In this document: positions 5,508 to 10,449 of the stretch, in pieces
How positions within the stretch are numbered: the first letter of the stretch is position 1
Layout: every line of letters starts with the position of its first letter
Assembly: GCA_900321895.1 (NCBI GenBank)
Contig: ONYB01000215.1
Span: 1-10,449, forward strand
Origin: an uncultured Brachyspira sp.
GTDB taxonomy: Bacteria; Cyanobacteriota; Vampirovibrionia; Gastranaerophilales; Gastranaerophilaceae
Length of the DNA: 10,449 nucleotides
Direction of reading: 5' to 3'
Notes under the pieces: generated by a model
Database searches by the model: none
What the model was told of the DNA's origin: nothing
Seen by the model: the letters and a program-made list of their open reading frames with translations, nothing else
Position numbers and translations under genes: made by a program

Positions 5508-5957
5508 TTAATCTTTTAAATATGTGCTTGCAAGTGTTGCGGCATCATCTTCTGAAATATCGCTATCAAGAGCTTTGATTGAAAAAGGTTTACCTTTTTC
5601 TCTGTTAAGTTCTAAATTGATATAAGACTTGTCGCCAAAAACACCGTTGCTAAGAGTTAACTGAGCTTTTTTCCCGAATTCGGTTTCTCTTAAAAATATG
5701 TTAACTTCTTTTTCTGTTGCCATATATGTTGAATTAACACCGTTTTTTCTGGCTTTGAAAAGTTTCGCAAAGGCATTATTTACAACATCAGTAACGAATT
5801 TTTGACGAGAAGCCCCTGAAAAACTTACGGTATCGGCACTAAGTCCGTTACTAAAATTAATTAAATTTCCATTTTTAGGACCACAACATTTGTTTGGATT
5901 TTTTATAGCTTTTGGGGTGTTGCTAAAATTAGCATTCATAATTCTTGAAATTTGCAT
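5508..5957 (-). CDS. Hypothetical protein with a VSFSG motif
   Basis: I do not recognise this 149-aa protein. The first 50 residues are low in predicted order and rich in Asn and Ser (MQISRIMNANFSNTPKAIKN), with a CC pair at 24-25 and ADTVSFSG at 41-48. From memory, short 'VSF-x-G' motifs of this kind recur near the N-terminus of many proteins in Gastranaerophilales; I cannot check that here. Residues 51-149 look folded: a helix with basic residues (QKFVTDVVNNAFAKLFKARK), then alternating polar and hydrophobic segments (AQLTLSNGVFGDKSYINLEL) that suggest beta strands, and a final helix (EDDAATLASTYLKD). I chose ATG 5957 because AAGGA (5966-5970) precedes it by 8 nt. The longer start at 5996 lies at or upstream of the predicted transcription start. 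It has its own promoter and terminator, so it is probably monocistronic. Confidence 0.75.
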   Translation of the reverse strand: MQISRIMNANFSNTPKAIKNPNKCCGPKNGNLINFSNGLSADTVSFSGASRQKFVTDVVNNAFAKLFKARKNGVNSTYMATEKEVNIFLRETEFGKKAQLTLSNGVFGDKSYINLELNREKGKPFSIKALDSDISEDDAATLASTYLKD

Positions 5958-5998
5958 ATCTCTATTCCTTATTTTTAATAAATGTATATTACACACTT

Positions 5999-6027
5999 AT
6001 TAAACGTCAAAAAATATTGCGTGTCAA
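5999..6027 (-). promoter_or_regulatory. Promoter of the VSFSG-motif gene
   Basis: On the minus strand, a perfect TTGACA (6022-6027), a 17-nt spacer and TTTAAT (5999-6004) are present, just after the helicase stop at 6037. Transcription would start near 5992, about 35 nt before the ATG at 5957. A second TTGACG within the spacer could serve an overlapping promoter with -10 TATACA or ATACAT. Confidence 0.6.
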
Positions 6028-6036
6028 ATAAAGAGA

Positions 6037-8322
6037 TTAATCAATGTTTACCGGTTCTCTTTGAATTTTATCAATAGCTTCTCGTGCTGTAAACACAAGT
6101 GATTCAGGCACATTATCTATTGTTGTGAATTGTCTTAAAACATCAACAACTCGTTTGAAGGCTCTTACTATATCGCCTTCGCCGATGTCAATTTGTTCGG
6201 TAATTGTTTCCCATTCTGCTCCTTCTACCCAAAGTTCAATCATAGAGCTAAAATACGGATTGATGTAAAGCGGAGCTTCGACATTGTTTGAGTTTTGAAC
6301 TTTTTCGATTTTTCTCTTGATGTTTCTGATTAGGTTCAAAGTCTTTCTAATCGGCTCTGAGAACGGAATGTACGGAATTTCAATTCTCAAATCTTCTGTT
6401 GTAATTGCACAAATTACACCTGCAAGCTGTGACGGTGTAAGGCTTTCCAAAACATGCGAAAAGATAATCTCTGCAACAAAAAGTTCGTTTTCTGAGCGGA
6501 TTTGTGAGGTCGTAATTCCTTTTGGCGTCGGATAATCGTTTTCAAGATAACCGAAATCCTGCAATACCGCACGATGGGACAAAAATTTGTTCCAGAAGAT
6601 ATCTCTTTGGCGTTCAATTTCTTTGTCGAGTTTTTTCAGACGTGAATTAATTCTTTCGATAACCTCAATATTTTTTGAGTGTTTTTTGTAAAGTTTGCAG
6701 GTGTCACAAGGGCAACCGTGCATTTTTTCAAGCATAGCTTTTGTTTCTCTGCCAAATTGAATTGCTTCCGGCGAAAGCGGACGATTTTTTGCACGCTCCT
6801 GCTTGCAGATTTTTTTGTAAGTTTGTCTGTTTTGTACGTAAATATGGCGGAGTTTGTCGTATTCAAAAAGTTGAGAATCGGTATGCTTAAACGGACAGAC
6901 GAAATCTCGTTCTTTTTTTTCAGCTTCAAACGCAGATTTTGCCTGTAGTAGAGGAGTTAGTCTTGAGCCGGAAGAAAAATATCCGAAACTTTTCAAAATT
7001 AATTCTTTTGCTTCGTCGAGCGAAAATCTTTGAAGTAGGTTTAAAACCATTGAGTAACTTGGTGAAAAACGACTTTCCAGAGGGTTTGCATCGCTTAAAA
7101 CAAGTTCCGCAACTTCTTCGGGTGATTGGAATTGAGTTCCGACAATGGTTACGTAGCCGACTTCATCCATTCCTCGACGTCCGGCACGTCCGGACATTTG
7201 TAAAAATTCGCTTGCCGTAAGCATTCTGTGTCCACTGTCCGTTCTTTTGCTTGTTGAGCTTATAACTGTTGAACGAGCTGGCATATTTATCCCTGCGGCA
7301 AGGGTCTCCGTTGCAAAGACGACTTTGATAAGTCCTTTTTGAAATAATTTTTCAACCAAACTTTTCCATGCCGGCAAAAGTCCTGCATGGTGAGATGCTA
7401 CACCGCATAAAAGGTATTCAATGTGTTTGTTGTTATAAAGATGTGGATTTTCTGCGATGTAATCATCTATAATTTGTCTGATTTGAGCTCGTTCTCCTTT
7501 TGTTACCAAATCAAGTCCTGCACATTTTTCCATTTGTTCGTCACATTTTTTTCTTGAAAATGTAAAATAAATCGCAGGTAACATGTCTTGCTCTTGAAGA
7601 TTTCGGACTATATCTTTTACGTAAGATTTCTGTTTTTTTCTGTTGTGTCCCCAGAATTTTTTCTCAGGTTTTATTTTTTTGTTTAGTTGACCGGACGGTG
7701 TTAAAAGTGGCAGTAATTTGTCCGGTTGGGAACTGTCAAAATAGAAAAACTTTAGAGGAACCGGTCTGAAATCGGTGTTGACCAGTTCTGTTTTTGAGTG
7801 AACCGTGTTAATCCAAGCCGTGAGCTCATCTGCGTTTGCAACAGTTGCAGAAAGTGCAATGATTTGTACATTTGTCGGACAATAAATAATGCTTTCTTCC
7901 CAAACTGTACCTCGTTGCTCGTCATTCATATAGTGGACTTCGTCAAGCACGACGTAACGAACATCTTTCATGTTATCGGCAACTGCTCCGAAATTAGTGC
8001 CGTAGAGCATGTTTCTGAAAACCTCTGTTGTCATGACAACGATTTGAGCTTCTCTGTTAATTGAGGTGTCGCCGGTTAAAAGTCCGACTTTCTCATGCCC
8101 GTATTTCTCGGAGAAATCCGAATATTTCTGGTTTGAAAGTGCTTTTAATGGAGTAGTGTAAAAAATTCGAGTACCGTTTTCAAGAGCACGATGAATTGCG
8201 TGCTGTGCGATAACCGTTTTGCCTGCACCCGTCGGGGCACAAACCACAACACTTTTGCCTTCATCAATATATTTGCAGGCATCTTTTTGAAAATCATCCA
8301 ACTCAAACGGAAATTCGTACAT
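6037..8322 (-). CDS. Ski2-like DEVH-box RNA helicase with DSHCT C-terminal domain
   Basis: This 761-aa superfamily 2 helicase matches the Ski2/Mtr4/HelY group. Motif I is APTGAGKT at 29-36, Ia TPLKALSNQKY at 57-67, Ib GLLTGD at 80-85, II DEVH at 127-130 and III SAT at 158-160. Motif IV is the PAIYFTFSRKKCD region at 249-261, V is ATETLAAGINMPAR at 337-350, and VI is QMSGRAGRRGMD at 375-386. The end (about 580-760) looks like the DSHCT domain, including HRAVLQDFGYL and SPSQLAGVI-like text. Cyanobacteria and chloroplasts (ISE2) have such helicases, which act in RNA processing and ribosome-related work. That makes an RNA role likely but unproven. A Cys/His cluster (C476, H480, H535, C537, C539, C542) sits before the C-terminal domain. 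I chose the second ATG (8322) because AAGGAG (8328-8333) is 5 nt before it. The ATG at 8340 has no SD and lies close to the predicted transcription start. Confidence 0.94.
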   Translation of the reverse strand: MYEFPFELDDFQKDACKYIDEGKSVVVCAPTGAGKTVIAQHAIHRALENGTRIFYTTPLKALSNQKYSDFSEKYGHEKVGLLTGDTSINREAQIVVMTTEVFRNMLYGTNFGAVADNMKDVRYVVLDEVHYMNDEQRGTVWEESIIYCPTNVQIIALSATVANADELTAWINTVHSKTELVNTDFRPVPLKFFYFDSSQPDKLLPLLTPSGQLNKKIKPEKKFWGHNRKKQKSYVKDIVRNLQEQDMLPAIYFTFSRKKCDEQMEKCAGLDLVTKGERAQIRQIIDDYIAENPHLYNNKHIEYLLCGVASHHAGLLPAWKSLVEKLFQKGLIKVVFATETLAAGINMPARSTVISSTSKRTDSGHRMLTASEFLQMSGRAGRRGMDEVGYVTIVGTQFQSPEEVAELVLSDANPLESRFSPSYSMVLNLLQRFSLDEAKELILKSFGYFSSGSRLTPLLQAKSAFEAEKKERDFVCPFKHTDSQLFEYDKLRHIYVQNRQTYKKICKQERAKNRPLSPEAIQFGRETKAMLEKMHGCPCDTCKLYKKHSKNIEVIERINSRLKKLDKEIERQRDIFWNKFLSHRAVLQDFGYLENDYPTPKGITTSQIRSENELFVAEIIFSHVLESLTPSQLAGVICAITTEDLRIEIPYIPFSEPIRKTLNLIRNIKRKIEKVQNSNNVEAPLYINPYFSSMIELWVEGAEWETITEQIDIGEGDIVRAFKRVVDVLRQFTTIDNVPESLVFTAREAIDKIQREPVNID

Positions 8323-8354
8323 TTTTGCTCCTTTGTCCATACTATTCTGGATAT

Positions 8355-8384
8355 ATTATAGCATATTTTTTAGAAATTATACAA
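8355..8384 (-). promoter_or_regulatory. Extended -10 promoter of the helicase gene
   Basis: On the minus strand, TATAAT (8355-8360) is preceded by TG plus one base, an extended -10. TTGTAT (8379-8384), 18 nt upstream, is a modest -35. It shares bases with the T-tract of the serS terminator. Transcription would start near 8348, about 26 nt before the ATG at 8322. Confidence 0.6.
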
Positions 8385-8416
8385 AAAGTCCGAAGATTTT
8401 GCTCTTCGGACCTTTT
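8383..8416 (-). terminator. Intrinsic terminator of serS
   Basis: GTCCGAAGA (8388-8396) and TCTTCGGAC (8403-8411) form a perfect 9-bp GC-containing stem with a 6-nt loop, 22 nt after the serS stop. On the minus strand it is followed directly by TTTTTG. This is a textbook intrinsic terminator. Confidence 0.88.
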
Positions 8417-8433
8417 GATTATTGTAATTTTTA

Positions 8434-9699
8434 TTAGATCTTGTCAAATCCTGTATATTTTCTGAGAACTTCAGGAATAATAATTGTTCCGTCAGCCTGC
8501 TGGTAATTTTCGACGATTGCCGCAAATGTTCTGCCGACAGCCAAGCCTGAGCCGTTAATTGTGTGTACAAATTGAACCTTGCCCGTGTCTTTGCTACGGT
8601 ATCTGATATTTGCACGTCTTGCCTGATAATCGCCGTAATTTGAACAGCTTGAAATTTCTTTGTAGTTGTTGTATGAAGGCATCCAAACCTCCAAGTCCCA
8701 GCATTTGTTTGCAGAAAATCCGATGTCCGCTGTGCAAAGAGCTTCTCTTCTGTATGGAAGTTCCAAAAGTTGGAGCATTTTTTCTGCATCTTCCGTCAAT
8801 TTTTCGTGTTCGTCACGGCTCGTTTCAGGAGTACAAAGTTTTACGAGCTCAACTTTGTTGAATTGGTGAACTCTGATAAGTCCACGAGTGTCTTTACCAG
8901 CAGATCCCGCTTCACGTCTAAAACATGGAGTGTAAGCCGTCATGTATTTCGGCAAATCTTCTTCTGACAAGATTTCGCCTGAATAAATGTTTGTAACAGG
9001 AACTTCTGCCGTCGGAATTAAGTACAAATCTTCGTTTTCGCATTTGTACATATCTTCCTTAAATTTCGGTAACTGCCCCGTGCCGGTCATAGTTGCGGCG
9101 TTAGCCATAAACGGTGGCAAAATTTCTTCATAACCTTGTTCTCCGCAGTGATAGTCAAGGAAGAAGTTAATAATTGCACGTTCCAACTTTGCACCTTTAC
9201 CACGGTAAAGTGTAAATCTGCTCTGTGAAAGTTTTACGCCACGTTCAAAATCTACGAGATTTTTTTCTTCGCACAAGTCCCAGTGCGGTTTGAATTCAAA
9301 ATCGAATTTGCGAGGTTCGCCCCATTTGTAAACTTCTTTGTTGTCATCTTCCGATTTCCCTATTGGAGTTGTTTCATCAGGGATATTCGGGATATGGAGC
9401 AAAATATCTCTTTGCTTTTCATCTAATTCGGATTGTTTGCCCTCAAGCTCTTTGATTTCATCGCCGATTTTCTTTACTTCTGCTTGAACAGCGTCAGTGT
9501 TTTCGCCTTTTTTCTTCAATTCACCAATCATTTGTGAATCTCTTTTCCTTTTGGCTCTCAGTTCGTCGGCTGCAGTTTGAATTTTTCTTCTTTCTTCATC
9601 AATCTTAATAACTTCATCAACCGATAAATCAGGATTTCTTCTTTTTAAAAGTTCGTTAATTTTGTCGGGACATTCTCGAATTAGTTTTATATCAAGCAT
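8434..9699 (-). CDS. serS: Serine--tRNA ligase (SerRS)
   Basis: SerRS charges tRNA-Ser (and tRNA-Sec where present) with serine in two ATP-dependent steps. The start MLDIKLIRECPDKINELLKR is typical. Residues about 27-100 are highly charged heptads, forming the long antiparallel coiled-coil arm that grips the tRNA. The class II catalytic core follows: TGTGQLPKF at 205-213, the serine-binding TAEVP at 230-234, motif 2 FRREAGSAGKDTRG at 260-273, and motif 3 GSGLAVGRT at 383-391 with ENYQ after it. The 421-aa length is normal. I chose ATG 9699 because GAGG (9706-9709) precedes it by 6 nt, the family begins MLD, and the longer start at 9732 lies near the predicted transcription start. It stands alone between a promoter and a strong terminator. 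No T-box leader is present. Confidence 0.98.
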   Translation of the reverse strand: MLDIKLIRECPDKINELLKRRNPDLSVDEVIKIDEERRKIQTAADELRAKRKRDSQMIGELKKKGENTDAVQAEVKKIGDEIKELEGKQSELDEKQRDILLHIPNIPDETTPIGKSEDDNKEVYKWGEPRKFDFEFKPHWDLCEEKNLVDFERGVKLSQSRFTLYRGKGAKLERAIINFFLDYHCGEQGYEEILPPFMANAATMTGTGQLPKFKEDMYKCENEDLYLIPTAEVPVTNIYSGEILSEEDLPKYMTAYTPCFRREAGSAGKDTRGLIRVHQFNKVELVKLCTPETSRDEHEKLTEDAEKMLQLLELPYRREALCTADIGFSANKCWDLEVWMPSYNNYKEISSCSNYGDYQARRANIRYRSKDTGKVQFVHTINGSGLAVGRTFAAIVENYQQADGTIIIPEVLRKYTGFDKI

Positions 9700-9736
9700 T
9701 TTGAACCTCTTTCTTACCTTTTTTAATAGCAAGATT

Positions 9737-9765
9737 ATTATAGATTAAATAGAAACATTAATCAA
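9737..9765 (-). promoter_or_regulatory. Promoter of serS
   Basis: On the minus strand, TTGATT (9760-9765), a 17-nt spacer and a perfect TATAAT (9737-9742) are present. Transcription would start near 9730, giving a leader of about 31 nt. That is too short for a T-box or riboswitch. Confidence 0.75.
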
Positions 9766-9800
9766 GATTTTAACAGACTTTCCCTAAATCAAAAGATTTA

Positions 9801-9829
9801 TTGCAAAATTGACAAAAACATTGCATAAT
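9801..9829 (+). promoter_or_regulatory. Candidate promoter of the small 110-aa gene
   Basis: TTGCAA (9801-9806), a 17-nt spacer and CATAAT (9824-9829) lie upstream of the ATG at 9849. A perfect TTGACA at 9809-9814 is also present, but no good -10 stands 16-18 nt from it, so the exact promoter is uncertain. Confidence 0.35.
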
Positions 9830-9848
9830 ATTATCAAGGGTATGTGTC

Positions 9849-10181
9849 ATGAAACTTTTTAGAAAACTTGGCGAAAAACTGAATAAAAAGTCAAAAAAAC
9901 TCGTAGCGGGCGGAATGACTACCCCTGTTGAGTTCGGATTTGATGTGGAAAGAAACGAATTCCTTGATAACCTCTCTAAAAAGGCTCTGAAAATGTACGA
10001 GCGACAGACGGATATCAAGAATTTTTCAAAACTTGTTCTTTCTGATCCCGAAAATCAGTCGCATGTTGATTTGTACAATGACCTTTTAGAAAAAGGTATT
10101 GTTGATCCGCTTGAGGATGAAAAACTTGAAAAACTTGCGGATAATGCAAAATTCCTTAAGGATTTAGGTTTAACAGAGTAA
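9849..10181 (+). CDS. Small hypothetical protein, charged and helical
   Basis: I do not recognise this 110-aa protein. The first 18 residues are strongly basic (MKLFRKLGEKLNKKSKKL), a short loop follows (VAGGMTTPVEFGFDVERN), and the rest is charged and looks helical, ending acidic (DPLEDEKLEKLADNAKFLKDLG). There is no membrane segment and only M and L among common start residues near the N-terminus. The ATG at 9849 has AAGGG (9836-9840) 8 nt upstream. It diverges from serS and converges with a dehydrogenase gene, and its stop abuts a clear terminator, so it is a complete single-gene unit. The basic N-terminus could bind nucleic acid or a membrane surface, but that is a guess. Confidence 0.78.
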   Translation: MKLFRKLGEKLNKKSKKLVAGGMTTPVEFGFDVERNEFLDNLSKKALKMYERQTDIKNFSKLVLSDPENQSHVDLYNDLLEKGIVDPLEDEKLEKLADNAKFLKDLGLTE

Positions 10182-10210
10182 AAGGCCCCACCGATAACGG
10201 TGAGGCTTTT
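10181..10210 (+). terminator. Bidirectional intrinsic terminator between convergent genes
   Basis: GCCCCACCG (10185-10193) and CGGTGAGGC (10198-10206) form a stem with one mismatch and an ATAA loop. It is flanked by AAA on the left and TTTT on the right, so a T-tract follows on either strand. On the plus strand it starts at the stop codon of the 110-aa gene. On the minus strand it lies about 25 nt after the dehydrogenase stop. Confidence 0.85.
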
Positions 10211-10212
10211 GT

Positions 10213-10240
10213 TTGTAATATCTTCGGAGGATATTTACAA
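10213..10240 (-). other. Second hairpin spanning the dehydrogenase stop codon
   Basis: TTGTAATATC (10213-10222) pairs with GATATTTACAA (10230-10240) over 10 bp with one bulged T and a 7-nt loop. It includes the minus-strand stop codon at 10235-10237. No T-run follows it. It may act with the neighbouring terminator or protect the mRNA 3' end. Confidence 0.4.
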
Positions 10241-10449
10241 GTTTGATATAACTGCGTCTGCAAATTGAGTTGTTGTGCATTCCCCACCCAAGTCAGGAGT
10301 GAACTTGCCTTCTTCTAGGGTTTTGAAGAGTGCTTTCTCAATTTTGTCTGCGTATTTGTTTTCTTCAATGTATCTGAGCATTTCTATTGCCGACAAAAGC
10401 ATTGCTGTCGGGTTTGCGATGCCTTTTCCCTTAATATCAGGTGCAGAAC
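10235..10449 (-). CDS. Isocitrate/isopropylmalate dehydrogenase family, C-terminal 70 residues (runs off the window edge)
   Basis: The visible end begins SAPDIKGKGIANPTAMLLSA, the conserved (G)SAPDI...GK-x-x-ANP cofactor-binding region of beta-decarboxylating dehydrogenases. These enzymes oxidise and decarboxylate 2-hydroxy acids such as isocitrate or 3-isopropylmalate with NAD(P). The C-terminus, DLGGECTTTQFADAVISNL, has the LGG-x-x-TTTQF-x-DAVI ending seen in NAD-type isocitrate dehydrogenases. Isopropylmalate dehydrogenases usually end differently, so isocitrate dehydrogenase is the better guess. Homoisocitrate or tartrate dehydrogenase remain possible. The substrate-binding half and the start lie outside the window. 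The gene converges with the small gene to its left and shares its terminator. Confidence 0.88.
   Translation of the reverse strand, partial: SAPDIKGKGIANPTAMLLSAIEMLRYIEENKYADKIEKALFKTLEEGKFTPDLGGECTTTQFADAVISNL

Noticed and set aside
5320..5511. 63-aa plus-strand frame in the gap
   Set aside because: No SD, and it runs through terminator and promoter elements of the minus strand.
8323..8340. Helicase start at the first ATG (six extra residues)
   Set aside because: No SD and too close to the predicted transcription start. The second ATG has a perfect AAGGAG.
9700..9732. serS start 11 residues upstream
   Set aside because: It lies at the predicted transcription start, and SerRS proteins typically begin MLD, as the ATG at 9699 gives.
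1..10449. Defence island, mobile element, CRISPR, tRNA or rRNA
   Set aside because: No transposase, integrase, repeat-spacer pattern, cloverleaf or rRNA sequence was seen. Gene content is housekeeping plus lineage-specific hypotheticals.

Overview
This window looks like core chromosome of an AT-rich bacterium. The best guess is a non-photosynthetic member of the cyanobacterial phylum (Gastranaerophilales / 'Melainabacteria' type). This is an inference from three things: a Ski2-like DEVH helicase of the kind shared by cyanobacteria and chloroplasts, a small four-helix membrane protein resembling Tic20, and several lineage-restricted hypothetical proteins, one with a VSFSG motif. I cannot confirm the taxon without a search. 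I see no mobile element, CRISPR array, tRNA or rRNA, and no clear sign of horizontal transfer.

Layout: the 5' part of uvrB runs leftward off the window edge (minus, ends at 845). Diverging from it is an unrecognised 336-aa protein with a TTG start (931-1941). Then come the ribosomal silencing factor rsfS (2013-2411), a protein made of nine gap-free TPRs (2467-3528) and, one base later, a Tic20-like membrane protein (3530-3943). These plus-strand genes converge on a minus-strand block. That block holds a membrane-anchored or secreted phosphodiester glycosidase-domain protein (4001-5272), a small VSFSG-motif hypothetical protein (5508-5957), a Ski2/DSHCT-type RNA helicase (6037-8322) and serS (8434-9699). 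A small unknown plus-strand gene (9849-10181) diverges from serS. It converges with the C-terminal end of an isocitrate/isopropylmalate-dehydrogenase-family gene (10235 to the window edge).

Transcription looks mostly monocistronic. Nearly every minus-strand gene has its own recognisable -10/-35 set, and serS is closed by a textbook intrinsic terminator whose T-tract overlaps the next promoter. The only tight operon is the TPR gene plus the Tic20-like gene. Promoter positions and Shine-Dalgarno (SD) sequences argue for shortening five reading frames to internal ATGs (rsfS, the Tic20-like gene, the VSFSG gene, the helicase and serS). For uvrB and the TPR gene, the best -10 box lies only 6 nt before the ATG and there is no well-placed SD, which suggests leaderless mRNAs.

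The genes do not form one pathway. They cover housekeeping functions: DNA repair, ribosome hibernation, RNA processing, tRNA charging and central carbon metabolism. I found no convincing new multi-gene system. The best targets for a second look are the 235-nt gap at 5273-5507 (nested inverted repeats, a strong promoter, a structured leader and a 21-codon upstream ORF), the predicted leaderless genes, and the three unrecognised proteins.
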